A stretch of DNA of 64,000 bases from Strigamia acuminata (taxonomy: Eukaryota; Arthropoda; Chilopoda; Geophilomorpha; Linotaeniidae). A program made the translations under genes and the position numbers. Shown here one piece after another: positions 30,063-43,600 of this stretch (its first letter is position 1; every line of letters begins with the position of its first letter). The notes below the pieces were generated by a model that saw nothing but the letters and a program-made list of their open reading frames with translations, did not search any database and was not told the DNA's origin. The stretch lies in assembly GCA_949358305.1 (NCBI GenBank), contig OX442315.1, forward strand, positions 2,728,001-2,792,000. The letters are read 5' to 3'.

Positions 30063-32056
30063 TCACTTGATGGCAATAACCTAAATGCAATGGTTTTTGG
30101 ATTATTGGATGCGTTCGTTTTTAATGTACCAGTACACCTGTGGACAAAAAAAATCTTCACATGCGATTAACACTCAGATTTTTAGTGCTCTGTAGTCGCA
30201 TTTAAACTTTATATTGCCCCCAGAAAAAGTAAACTGCTCCAGCCGACGGTGGCAGAAAAATGAACTACTTATTTGGAACTGAAGCAGCCTGACAGCATGT
30301 GAAGATTTTTTCGTCCATAAACGTCCAGTAGAATTTAAACAGCATACCTTTTTCTGCAATTCCGCTACAGTGGCGTTCATGTCAGAAAGCATTTCCCTCA
30401 TGATTGCAAGTTCTTGGTCTGGAAAATTACTATAATCAATTGAAAAAAATGTTTCCAAGTAGTATCAGCATTGTACTCAACCGTAATTTCGAAACGACAG
30501 TTTGTTTGATGTAACATAAGTTTCCATTTTGGTTCCATTTCCATTCTCATTTATGCGCATAAAATATGTTACAAAAATTCCATTTCATGCAAAATGAAAA
30601 TAAAAATATGCAAAATAAAAAAATTTATTCGAGTGAAATCAGGTGTTAAATAACAACTTAATGCCATTTCAAAGTGTTCTTGATGTAAATGAATTATAAT
30701 TAATAATTACAATTCATTTTTTTCTATTTTTTTATTTGTGTATTTGTTTATTTCTTAAAACTTTTTCCAGGCACTAATTTAGTGACTTCCCCTGGTGTTT
30801 GTTTTTGGCAAAATCCTCAGTTTTCCAAACGCAAGCATACGTACACGATACGTGTCTTTAAAAAAAGGCAAAAATTGATACGTACATGTTAAAAAAAGCC
30901 ATAAATCGCCGTTTTTTACTGGAAAAATGGCGATTTATGCATTTATTTACCGATTTTCGCGAAATATGCAATTTAAGCCAATCTCGGCTTTTAATTCAAT
31001 ATAAATATGTTTTATGCATTTAGGTATTTATCCGAGGACTACGAAATTTTTTAACAACCAAATCAGCCATTTTTAGGTATTCGTTATTCCGATAATTCGT
31101 TATATCGCGATTTGTTATAAAGAGTTGGTTGTATTACTTACAGGGTATCCCAAACTTTCCAATTAAAATTTCGGTTTCAGTTCCTGACTGAATTCTGCAT
31201 TTGATTTCTTTCTCTTTTTCGCCCAATTTGAATTTGATTTGCACATTTGACTCAGTTTCCCACAAGTCATCGTTTTGTCTCGTATTATAGGGAGTTTCTC
31301 TTCGTATCTCTCTGCCGTTCTCCGACCATTCAAACATGGTTCCTGTATTATAACTTTTCTGCAAGAATGAATAGCATTTGAAGTTGACATTCCCCTGTTC
31401 GTTTGGATAGATCAAATTTTCTGAATTATTTCTCCACAGTTTGTTGTTATAAAACAGGTTGGACGGTTTTCCTAAAAAGTTTCAACATATTTCCAACACA
31501 GTAATAGATTGTTATTTATTAAGCTGTTGTTGATGCATCGTGCAGAACTAACCTTTAACGTCAAGATAGTACACCTCGTAATCCTTATCAGTGATACAGT
31601 GGTATTCACCAGAATCATACGTTCTGAGATTATTAATTTCTATAACGCAAAATTCCGAATCTCGAATTTTAAAGCGTTTGTTGGTAGTCTGCGTTCTTTT
31701 AATGAGCAATTGCTTGCTGTTTGTGTACTTATACAATTCACATTCACCCGTTTTCGCTGTGCTGCACGTAATTGATATTGAATCATTTCTTCCGGCATGC
31801 ACAAAGTGTTTTTCGGCAGTAACACCTTGGAAATAAAAAATCTCACAGTTAAATTACACATTGGCATTTAAAATGATGACGGGGAATTCCCGACCAGAAA
31901 ATTGGATAGTGGAGAAGTTTTTTTTTCCGCTTTACACTAGAAACAACATTCTGTTTCAGTAATAAGTTGACAATTAGATTTTTGCATACCTGTAGCAGCA
32001 GCCAATGTAACCAGTACCACAATGTTCAGGAAAGTCATTTTTAGAACAATATTCAT
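30063..32056 (-). pseudogene. Three-Ig/coiled-coil gene E, Ig3 exon largely deleted
   Basis: Exons: 32056..31990 (signal, MNIVLKMTFLNIVVLVTLA), 31825..31553 (Ig1), 31471..31142 (Ig2, one codon longer than A to D), the Ig3 remnant 30552..30482 (71 of 291 nt), 30418..30348 (coiled coil) and 30080..30063 (VIAIK, stop). The Ig3 exon stops abruptly where pogo-element DNA begins; the acceptor and upstream three quarters of the exon are gone. Ig2 ends and the coiled coil begins in the same phase (1), so skipping the remnant would leave a two-Ig protein in frame. E is closest to F in Ig1 and Ig2. Confidence 0.75.
30553..31125. mobile_element. Truncated pogo-like element in gene E
   Basis: Related to the complete copy at 35158-35690 (shared ATGCGCATAAAATATG, GCGAAATATGCAATTTAAGCC, TTGTTATAAAGAGTT). 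The left end and the last bases on the right are missing, and an extra stretch (about 30735-30910) is present. The left truncation is the same event that removed most of Ig3. Confidence 0.7.
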
Positions 32057-33129
32057 GTGCGCAAGTTAACGACGTCGTAAGCAATTTGTGACTCGATAAT
32101 ACAAAAAGGTGAAATTTGATAGATTTTTTTTCCCCCTTCAACAAATTGATCAAGGTTCACGCGTGTTGTTGTGACCCAAAAGTTACGAATTAATTTAGAG
32201 TTTTAAAATTAATTGAATAAATATTTATATTTATTTTAAAGCTTTTGCGTAGTGTTTTTTATATGATATATGATATAGCTAAACTAGTTTTACAATTTCT
32301 GCGATTCTATCATGACGTCGTTGAGAGTTGTATTATCCTTTGTATTTGTATTATGCCGGGTTCAATAAAGCGCCGGCCCCGTTTTAGCGCCGGGCAGTCA
32401 TCAGCGATTTACTGAATTGGCGCCGGCCCCGAATAAGCGCCGGAGCCCCAAAAATCATTGATTATTTGCAAAAAATTGGTGATTATTGCCGAAAAATGGC
32501 CATCTTAAAATCGCCCGGTTATGCGCCCGGTTCAATTAAACGGCTGGTTTTAAATTGGCGCCTGGAAAAGCGGCTGAAAAAAAATTAAATGCCCGGGCGT
32601 TTAAACGGGGCGTAAGCCCGGGAGGTTTGAAGAAAAATTACTTACAGATAGAACAGCAACCGTGGTATCACACCTCACCGTCAGGTCGATTAAACACTGG
32701 ATTGATCGATGCCTGTTGCCCAAAACATCTATAACAACGAATGCAGATCTTTCATCATGGCTAAACCACGATCGAAGCTGAATTAAACAGTGAAAGTCGT
32801 TAACGTATCGAACTAACAAGTAAGCGTTTTCCGATCACGTGTCGCAAAGTCAAATCTTCGGTTGTGCATTCAAAATTTAAACTTGCGCACAGTGTGTATA
32901 ACCAAATGGTGAAATTAAGAGGTGGCTATGAGAGCAACTGTCTTGGCTTGATACTGCTAGTTGGTACAATAGTGTGTTGTACAGTGAAGTTTCTAATGTG
33001 TATTGCAATGCCGAGGAGCTTTTCAGGGGCAGCGCTTATAGACGTGTGCCCGCAATGAGGCAACTCCATGATTTACAGATCAACTAAAGAATACTTGTTT
33101 TTTAGTGTCAAAATACATCACTTACTCAT
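32057..33129. other. Upstream region of gene E
   Basis: 32060-32290 resembles the region upstream of gene F (TTAATTTAGAGTTTTAAAATT, AAAGCTTTTGCGTAG). Then comes the GC-rich block listed separately and AT-rich DNA with no gene. Confidence 0.5.
32340..32680. repeat. GC-rich palindromic block upstream of gene E
   Basis: Repeats CGCCGGCCCCG and contains GCCCGGGCGTTTAAACGGGGC-like symmetry. A shorter copy lies at 62690-62890, upstream of gene F beyond gypsy-2, so it belongs to the duplicated unit. Function unknown. Confidence 0.6.
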
Positions 33130-33222
33130 CGCACGTCATTCGTTTCGTCTGACCATCCAGTATGATCTGTTCGCCGCAAACACAATCCGAATTATCAACA
33201 AGCTGCGCTGAATTTGTGGCAT
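33130..33222 (-). pseudogene. Ig3-like exon remnant (H)
   Basis: After an acceptor-like GTTACAG the minus strand reads QLVDNSDCVCGEQIILDGQ and then TKRMTCDE before a stop. This is the N-terminal half of a diverged Ig3 exon, closely matching the damaged copy at 15.44-15.54 kb but without its internal stop. The second half of the domain is missing. Confidence 0.6.
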
Positions 33223-34560
33223 CTGTAACGTAAATACTAAATGTAAGTTTAGATAAGTTAGTTGTGGTGACCTCTGATTGTATTTTACTCACAAATAGGT
33301 GGCTGAGGTAGGTTTCTTTAACCTAGGTTAGGTTTTATACGGATTTAGGGACAAGCTCTTTCTTAAGTACATTTTTTTGGCTGAAAATTTGTGATTTTGT
33401 TTATATCATACCGAACCTTAACTCAGGTGAAATTTTAAGTCATTGGTCATTTATTTAATTAATTATGCTAAATGCAAATTTTCTGCCCTTTAAAACTCCA
33501 GCAAAACTATTGTGCTGGCTTTGCTGCCTAAGAAAGAGCACTTCAGTTAACTGCTTTTCGTCTTTACCAGTAGTGTTTAAACCAACCACTAGTTGGTAAA
33601 AAAAATATATTTTTTCACTGTTCACAACTAGCGCCCTCTATAAAATTGGTTGCAAACTTTCAAAAATCGAAACGGCGCTTTAACTTATTGACCTAAAAAT
33701 TGTCCATAAATTCGTAATGACTTATACCAGAACGGCACATTTTATCCTTACGCCTCCCAGGGTTAAAAAAAAATATATATTCTTGGCATTTAAGCTTATT
33801 TTATACACGTATGCTAGAAAGTGGAATTTTAGTTTTGAGGCTCACGCTTGCATGGACTTACTATCCATGGCCAAAAGTATTAGACCACACCAGCAAATTA
33901 ACACAAAATTTTATTCTTCACCCAATAACTTTGGAGTGGTAAATGATAGATACAAAAATAAAAATGCACTGGAAAGATCTGTTTTCCCCCTTCAAAACAA
34001 ACTAAAGAAACTTATAAAAATATCAAATTAAACCCCAAAAAAGTTGATTTGAAAAAATCTCACTCTCGTCAAAATTATTAGACCACCTTGTTCTCTGGAC
34101 AAAAAAATTAGACCAGACCAATTTTGTCACAGAATGAGATGTAACAATGCAATTTTTGTACAAATTTCATTGCTTATCTGAATGATGGCAACAATATTCA
34201 TAACTGACCATCATTTGATGACTTCATTTCACTGCCATCATGGCCAAACCAAATTTTTTTTGGGCCTACAGCCAGGCGGTAATTTTATACCAGGCGTTTA
34301 TTCGAGCCAGGCGTTTACAGGTGTCAAAAACAAGTTATCGAGAAAACAAAGTAGCAGAAAAATATTTTTTTTTGGAAATAAATTTTTATTTTTATATTTT
34401 GCAACACATCCCATTGAGCTAATAAATGATCAGAAACAGCGAAGGCAGTAATGAGGCAGTACGGGAGTCAACTTCTAATATGCAAAAAATGCAATAAACA
34501 CTAGTGGGTGATGATATTTGGATAGAATTACCAACGAGAAATTTTTATTTTATTTTATTT
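33223..34560. other. Spacer between remnant H and gene F
   Basis: Contains the shared spacer repeat (33780-33850), a Tc1-like remnant, and a CAGGCG/CCAGGCGTTTA-rich patch (34265-34330) recalling the GC-rich block. No gene. Confidence 0.5.
33872..34180. mobile_element. Tc1-like transposon remnant
   Basis: CTATCCATGGCCAAAAGTATTAGACCAC resembles Tc1 terminal repeats, and internal copies of ATTAGACCA recur at about 34078 and 34110. Boundaries and transposase are not preserved. Confidence 0.45.
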
Positions 34561-34605
34561 TAGCATCTACAACTATTATCTAATGTAATCCAGTTCATTC
34601 ACTTG

Positions 34606-37600
34606 TCACTTGATGTCAATAACCTAAATGCAATGGTTTTTGGATTATTGGATGCGTACGTTTTTAATGTACAATAGAATTTCAACAGCGTACCTTTTTC
34701 TGCAATTCTGCTACAGTGGCGTTCATGTCAGAAAGCATTTCCCTCATGATTGCAAGTTCGTGGTCTAGAAAATTACTATAATCAATTGAAAAAATGTTTC
34801 CAAGTAGTATCAGCATTATACTCAACCGTAATTTCGAAATGACAGTTTGTTGGACGTAACATAAGTTTCCATTTTGGTTCCGTTTCCATTCTCATTTCGT
34901 GCTTCGCATAAATACGTTCCCGAATCCGTTACAGCGAATGACGATTCAACAGACACCACCTCCCATTCCTCATCCTCAGTTTTCTTCTTCATCAAAACGT
35001 CTTTCGGAGACGGAAACCCATTACCTGTACACGTTAATTGCTTTGCTTCGCCCTCCAGAATGTTTCTATCTTTAATGGATAAAGTAGTGTCTGCAAGTGA
35101 CACTTCATTTGTGGAATCTGCAACAAATAAGTGCTAAGAATAAGAATATTTCATTTACAGTAGAAACTCTTTATAACGAATCGCAAGGAACCCAAAAAAT
35201 TGATTCGTTATAACGAGAATTCGTTATATCTAGACCCCGGATATTTATACAAAATAAAATTCGTTTAATGCGCATAAAATATGCACCAAAAATTCCATTT
35301 TATGCAAAATGAAAATAAAAATATGCAAAATAAAAAAATTTATTTGAGTGAAATCAGGTGTTAAATAACAACTTAATGCCATTTCAAAGTGTTCTTGATG
35401 TAAATGAATTATAATTAGTAATTACAATTCATTTTTTTCTATCACTGTTTTTTCCCGGAAAAATGGCGATTTATACATTTATTTATCGATTTTAGCGAAA
35501 TATGCAATTTAAGCCAATCTCGGCTTTTTATTCAATATAAATATATTTCTATGCATTTATGCATTTATCCGGGGACTACGAAATTTTTTAACATGGTGTT
35601 CTATGGCCAGCCAACCAAATCAGGCAATTTTAGGTATTCGATATCTCGATAATTCATTATATCGCGATTTGTTATAAAGAGTTTCGACTGTATTTCGTTG
35701 GTTGTATTACTTACAGGGTATCCCAAACTTTCCAATAAGAATTTCGGTTTCAGTTCCTGACTGAATTCTGCATTTGATTTCTTTCTCTTTTTCGCCCGTT
35801 TTGAATTGGATTTGTACATTTGATTCAGATTCCCACAAGTCATCGTTTTGTCTTACATTGTAGGGAGTTTCTTTTCGTATCTGTTTGTCGTTCTCCGACC
35901 ATTCAAACATGGCCATTGCATTACCACTTTTCTGCAAGAATGAGTAGCATTTGAAGTTGACATTCCCTTGCTTGTTTGGATAGATCAAGTTTTCTGAATT
36001 ATTCTTCCACAGTCTGTTGTCATAAAACAGGTTAGACGGTTTTCCTAAAAAGTTTCAACAAATTTCCAACACAGTATTAAATTATTTATTTGATTAGCTG
36101 TTGTTGTTGCAGAACTAACCTTTAACGTCAAGATAGTACACCTCGTAATCCTTATCAGTGATACAGTGGTATTCACCAGAATCATACGTTCTGAGATTAG
36201 TAATTTCTATAACGCAAAATTCCGAATCTCGAATTTTAAAGCGTTTGTTGGTAGTCTGCGTTCTTTTAATGAGCAGTTGCTTGCTGTTTGTGTACTTGTA
36301 CAATTCACATTGACCCGTAACTGATGTGCTGCACGTAATTGATATTGAATCATTTCTTCCCGCATGCACAAAGTGTTTTTCGGCAGTAACACCTTGGAAA
36401 TAAAAAAAATCTCACAGTTAAATTACACATTGGCATTTAAAATGAGGACGGGGAATTCCCGACCACGAAATTGGATAGTGGAGGAGTTTTTTTTTTCGCC
36501 TTACACCAGAAACGTAACATTCTGTTTCAGTTGTGACGATTACCTTCTGGAGATAGCAATTGCTAAACTAAAGTGTGAACTATCCGTGTGAAAATGTAAA
36601 ATATGCAAACCTGATGTTTTCTCAAAACATATAACATTTATTCCGGTTTGAACCTTATATAAGTACTATGCCTACAAGTGGCTAAAATGACGAGAAGTTA
36701 AACTATACAGTTATTTGGCAAAAGCCCTGAAATAATATCATTTGAAGGCTTCAGTCATGCAATAAGAATTTGTAACGGTCTTATTGCTGTGACGTAAAAG
36801 ATGTCATCTATGAATGGCTTTGGCTTCTAAGTGGTCCGGGGTTTGGTTCTAAAAAGGCGTGTAAATGGTTAGGCTGGGTGGGTTATATCCGAGAGGTGCG
36901 GTTGACTTTTCTGTATCGTCACACACATCGCATCGCAGATAATTATTGAAATCAATAATTATTGCGAGATGTAACAATGTGAGAATAAATATTCATATTA
37001 ATTCTATGGAATTAATCATGATATTTTAGAGTCACAAACTTAACTAAAGCTATGAAAATAAGTAAAATATATTAAAATAGCGCCGAGCTATTTTTTGCCC
37101 CGAGTGCAATCAACATCTAAGTTAGACTTAAATGTTCCGTCAAACCAATAACGAATTGAATCGAAATATCTCGCAGGAAAGGTTATCCATCGCCGGGAAA
37201 TTACTCCACTCGGTCCTGGCTGGCGGGAGAGTAACCGGGAAATTACTCCGCGTCGATCACTCTGATAATGCGTCTGTGAAATATAAATACTCCACTCTAG
37301 ATTCTACATTACCAATGCGTCTGTGAATTTTACTCCACTCTAGATTCTGCACTCTACAACGGAATGTTGGCATGAAGATGGAGGGAGTGCGTCTGTGGGT
37401 TGTACCCCACTCTAGATACTACACTTAAATGTGTCTGTGAATTACTCACTCTAGTTACTACATTTCTACAACGGAATGTTGGCATGAAGAGGCGGGCAGT
37501 GTGTCTGTGAGTCTTCTACCCACTCTAGATACTTACACTAAATACAAAGTATTTCTACAACGGATTGTCGGAACGCAGAGAAGTATAGTATGTGCTCAAG

Positions 37601-40600
37601 TAATATCAGTATCAAACAAAAACAGAACAAGAGCGAGCTATATCCGTTTTGCAGGGGGATATATACTCGGTGAGGAGAATCGCTGTTCAGTGATCCAATG
37701 GGATCACTGGGCAGTCAAATCCATCCAATCCCAGATCACAGGAAGTGGATACTCAGGACATAGTCTTCTACTAGGTCCACTACAGGAACTGGATACACAG
37801 GACACACTTTGGATTAAGTCCCTTTGACTATAATCCGAAAGGAGTCCAACTCACAGTGGGTGATGAAGGGTGACTTCACCAGGTGTAAAGTTTGCACATA
37901 ATTCAATAGAATTATGTGACAAATAAATCAACTAGTTTCTAAACATCCAAAAGTATTTAAAAGTGTCTAAAGTTGCAGTGGAATAAAATATAAATAGTAA
38001 TTTATATTTTATTCACTCAAAAATTGTCGAAATTTGAATTTACCGCTAAAACGCATCAGCGCCATCTATTGGTGAAATAATCGTCCTATACTAACAAAGT
38101 GTATGACAGTGTAACCGTCACAAGTCCCCCTTAAATATATGTTAATACCTGTATTAACATACTATTTATTCCGAATATCTTGAGGATCAAGACCACACTG
38201 TCATCTATGGAACTGGAGCTGTAATCCTTGGTAAGTAAAAACCTTTATTTTATATCTTAATAGTATAAATAAAGCGTATTTCTTAATCAAATGCTTCAAA
38301 AAATATTTATTAGGGTTATAAAACTTCTAATTATCAATAATAACTTCCATCTCTCTTTACAGGTGGACTTACAACTGTATCAAGAAAAGGCGATAACTTA
38401 AACTAACATCAAACTCTTGTATCAAACAAATGATTAATAAAATTTAACAATTATTTTCACAAACTTAACTTCTTACTGGAAATATAATGATTTGCAAAAT
38501 AACACTTTACACGTTAAAATTCAAGTATTAAAATTAGTATTCATACAACAGACTCACATTGACTCGTAATCAAATTTTAACAGAATTGTTAGTTTAAATA
38601 TTAAAGATCTTTTGAATTATTCACAAAAAAATGGCATAAAATACACCTGAACCTGACTAAATTTTGCTTCATCTCGGGTCAAGCAATGGAGATGGAGAAA
38701 ATGGACTCGTTACTTCTGGTCTTGCCTTGAAAGGGAAGATATCGGGAAAGTAACGGATCCCGACATCGTTGACGCTTTTCTAGTCCAACTCTTCATCCTC
38801 AATAAATCCCTCCATGGATGTAACAACTTCCGAGACGGCTGCGGGTGGAGAATTAAGTTGAATAGCTACCAATTCCGGTACTACATCTGGCTCAACGTCA
38901 TGGGCCAGTGGATTCAGGAGCATTCTGTGTTGTTCCTCGGTGAATACTTCCAGGGGATCAGGCCCTCCTAACGGAATGGTGTTAGCGCTGGTTGGCTCGG
39001 AGAAAACCAAGTGATGGTCGGGTAAGCCAGAGTGCCATCCCTCACGAATCAACGGGTGTGCTGCTGCTGAGACCTGTTGCAAAATCTTACACCAAATAAA
39101 AGAGCGAGTTTGAAAAGATTCCGGCCGGGATGGATGAAAAATCCATTGGATCACGGCCAGTGGCACGCTCAAATCTGGAATTCGGTCGTTTGAAATCGAC
39201 ACGCTAATACGCTTGGCTGCTTCCAATAAAATTGGGAAATAATGCTCCACTTCCGCCTTAGTTTGTTCCGTGAGCGACATGTTCGGTCTTGGCATGTATG
39301 GGTGAACCAGTAAAATAATTGGTTCAGCAGCGTCGTTTACTTCTGGGAGCGGAATAGTCGCTACAATCATGTTGTTAGCCGATGTTCCCTCTGGAGAAGC
39401 GGCGGCTTGCGGACCAGAATCGGATGCAACCAGCGGAGAATCAGACGCAGTAATTGACGTTGGTTCGTTTGCCGGAATGCTTTCTGCTGAGACAACTGGA
39501 GTCCCATCAATCATCTTGGCGGAGGTAGCCGGCTCGGGTTGAGGCTCCGTAAATCCTCCTCGAGGAGTCGAGGTGCTGGACATTTGCGCCGGGTCTACAT
39601 AAATAGCCTGCTCCGGGCCCTGGTGGATGAGGCCACATTCGCGACACATCGCCCAATTGCGTGCTGTCGGCGTACTTAGCCCCTTGACGATAAATGGAAG
39701 AATTTCTTCATTCCACATGCTGGATATGGCAACGCGCTTACCACCGTGACAGTTCACGCAGACTACGGCGTGAATGCCGGATAACAAGGACGACAACCAT
39801 CCGCATCCTGCGCATAATGGGCAGAACATAAGCTTCGACTTTGGCATGATGTTTGTCCCCAAGGCGGCAGCTTCCATATCGCGGAATACATGTTCTCTTC
39901 GCTGCTTACGGTAACTTGGCAAATTTAGCTCGGATATCGAGCGAGCCTGCGAGGTTGGACGAGTCAACGCTTCGGATGAAGATGCCAGCGTGGACTTGGT
40001 GGGTCCTTTGGGCTTGCCAGTTTTGCCTCGACTAGCGGTATCGCGAGGATTTCGTGGTCGGGCAAACTGCCTGCTGGAGGTCTGAGGTGGAGCTTCTTCA
40101 ACCGATTCTTCTTCTTGTGAGAAGTCATCTTGGCGTCGTCTCCTTGAAGCAGAACGGGAGTATTGTGACGAGTCGTCAGAAAAATCCCAATTCGGAGTCT
40201 CGTGAGGCGCATCATAGGTTACGACGCGCTGACTAGCTTGACGGCCTCTGGAAGGACGCGAGTCGTTCGGACTAACGCCCATGGCGCTCCTAATTCGTGG
40301 CGGTACGAGATCCGGGTTATCACGGGCCCAGTTGGCGACGAGCTCGGGGTCAGAGGAGGGATTAACAAAGCGATAATCCGTCTCTTCCGACTCTTCTGGA
40401 TCCCAATGCACGTATTGTCGCTTGCTAGCACGACCTCGGCGACTCATTGCATCTTCAAGAAAAATATAAATTTTATTTGAGAACATGAATCGAACCGTCG
40501 GTAATTAATTTAATTTCAAATTAAATTAATTGTCGACCAACAACTGGATTAATTTCATAATTAATTCTTAAGTTCCTTTTGTTAGCGTGTTTCCTTCATT

Positions 40601-43600
40601 TGTCGAATAATTATTAAAGTTAATAATTATTCTTGACTCGGTAGATATTTTCATCTTATCTGTTTAAAACAATATCGTTGACAAAATATTCAAATTAGTG
40701 TTTATTAAATAAAATAAACCTAATTTTTACATCTAAACGACATAATAACTAAAAAACCTGTCAAAATATTAAAAAATATTTTTGCAGGTATTTTTAGTAC
40801 TTGACAATAGTCACTTTTCATGATTTTAACTGTACGAATAACTCTATAATTCGTCCGAGTAAATAATCCATCACCGACATCTGGTGGCGTTTGTCACTAT
40901 CATACACGTGACTTGTTAACACATGTATGCTCACCAATTTCCAAGGAACTTTAAGAGATATTTTATCCTTCATAAAATAAACACTTACTAACTAGGTGTA
41001 GTCCTAAAAGGGTATATTTGGCTAGCTTAACGTCTAGCTTCACGTATTTGCGAGGGCTGCTCGGTTCCGGCGACGTTGGCCGATAAAAACGTTGTGCGGC
41101 GCGTGCGAACTCTAAGTCTGCCGTAATGGACGCTTAACCAAAATAAATGTCGTCAATTAATGTCAAAATATTATTAATTTTGACAGAATATTGCTTAAAT
41201 ATTTACCGGAAAATCACGTAGTGAATTCGCGGGAAGGTTCCTTGCGATTCTGCCACGAAATGGTTTCGATATACAAGCAGTGTATCGGTAATTCCTAAGT
41301 TTAAACTGATATTGGTCAAAATGAGAAAAATCAGTTAAAACAAACGATAAGTGTTCAAAATCATCTAGATTTTAACTCACTAAGTTCCAGCGAAAATCCG
41401 TTGAAGTGTCGAAAAGTCGAGAATAATCCTTGATTTCAGTCCAGTACAAAACTTGGCGAACAAGTGAGTGATAATCTCAGACCAGGGGTTAAGGGGAGTT
41501 TTCGAGGAGTAATTTGATTGGTTTGTAATTACTCATCTCGAAGTTTCTATTAACCCAAAGGGGGAAACATAGTTTCAAGTAAATGTTTACACGTAGATTA
41601 ATTTAAATATAATCGGCCGTGTAAAAATAACTCAAACATTTGTTAGATTTTATTCACACCAAAAAAAAATGTTTTTAATCAATAAAATTTAACAATCCTT
41701 CGTGAATATGATTGGAAATATTTATTTAAAATAAAATATTTTCAATATATTGTGTTCTAACCCAACTTGACTTGTTTTAAACAATTTATGAGTTGTACAA
41801 AATCGGTCACGTATTTTGTGTTCGGCTTGGGTCTTCGTTTAGACTGTCGAACGGGAGATGGAAATCTTTTCCTCTTTTTAGATGGATTTTGAGGAGTTTC
41901 GTCCTCTTTAGAAGAAATCTGAGAAGTTTCCTCCTCTTTTCCTTCAACTAAATCCTCTGTTTCCATGGACACAGGTTCATTTATTAATTCTGGAGAATTA
42001 ATAACCTGACCTGCCATCCAATCTGGAGTCGGGTGTGACTCGTTGGTACCGACTTTCTGATCTAATGTCCATTCCTCAATCGGATAACTTGGGATATAAG
42101 GCATTAAATCCTGTATGTTGATCGCTTGTGCTTTCGTGTTATCAGAAAGCTTCCGTAGTGTGTAGGAACCTCCGCCGAGAACAGCCGTAATTTCCCAAGG
42201 TCCATCACGTTTCTCAGCGAATCCTGCCGAAATCCCTTTATCTTTATTCGATAAAATATGTGTGGCTTTCCACACGAGATCTCCTTTGGCGAATTGACAA
42301 ATATAATATTTGTCTTTATGTAGTCGATCATGCTTTTCGTAATTCGATTGAATTTTTCGATGCATTTCGCTGTGTGCACGTCTAATTACGTCTAAAATAC
42401 TATAGACATAAGCTTCGGGATTCTCTTTGTCGAATTTGATGGCGTGTTTAGTAATACGCGGGTCAAATGGCAAAGGAACGATTCTTCCCGTATTAAGAAT
42501 CATCGGAGAACAATTTGTTGCCTCGGACTTAGCGGTGCGCATCGCAAAGGCAAAAGAATTTAAATATTTTGGCCAGTGGGAGTGAATGTCCGAGTATAAA
42601 GCTAACATCATTTTTAAAGTCCTGTTAGCCCGCTCTGTAATATTAGCGGCAGCGTGATATGGGCTAATGTGAGCAATATCTACGTGATTTTTTCGACAAA
42701 AATCATTAAATATTGTCGACACAAATTGTTTGCCGTTGTCGGAGATTATCTTTTTTGGATATCCCCAACGGTGGAAAACTTCGCTCATTTTATTAACGAT
42801 GCATTCACTTGATGCAGTCGCTAGTGGGAAGACTTCAATCCATTTTGTACAATTATCAATGATTACTAAAATCCATTTTAATTGTGAACGACCGGCTGGT
42901 TTTGGTCCCATCAGATCAATGCTTACTGTCTCCCACGGGTTGGTCATGTTGTGGGGTGTATAGCTTGCCCGATGCTTTTGGTGTTGACTAGGTTTGTATT
43001 GTTGGCAATGAGTGCAACTGCGAACGTAGTTTCGAGTGTCTTTGCTCATTCTAGGCCAGAAATACATCTGTTTTGCTCTATCTAGGGTTTTGCTCATGCC
43101 GGCATGTCCTGTAAGTGGGTGGCCATGGCATGCGAATAATGCACGTCTCACAAGAGAGCGTGGAATTACCGCCTTAAACCCGTTGCCGGAGTCGTTTAAC
43201 TCCTCCTCATCGGTCGGAGCAAAATAAATTAGCATAACACCTTTATTTTCTTCCGGTTCGTCGAGAGTGTAGCCACGAATCGCATTTAACCAATGTTTAT
43301 CCGTGATACGATTTTTTAATTTTTCGTCTCCTTTGAGGTAAACAAGGATTTTACTACATGCTGGATCTTTTAGCTGCGCTTCAATAATTTCGTCTCGCGT
43401 CGGCGGAACTACTTTTAAGATATCTGTTAGCGCAGTGTGTACATTTTCGTGATTACAATTGTGGACATCTATATGTCTGCAATTTTCTCTCGTACATCCT
43501 TCTTCCTCCCCCTTTTCTCCAGAATCATGAAATCTAACTGGATTATATGATTCTGAGAAAAAATCTAAACTAAGGCCAACATTTGTAAGAAAATGTTTGC

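Noticed and set aside
37132-37827. Two small ORFs repeated exactly at 56582-57277
   Set aside because: They lie in the two identical gypsy-1 LTRs; repetition reflects the LTR, not a gene pair.
38780-40447. Calling gypsy-1 ORF3 an envelope gene
   Set aside because: No signal peptide, hydrophobic anchor, furin-like site or fusion peptide is visible; only its position is env-like.
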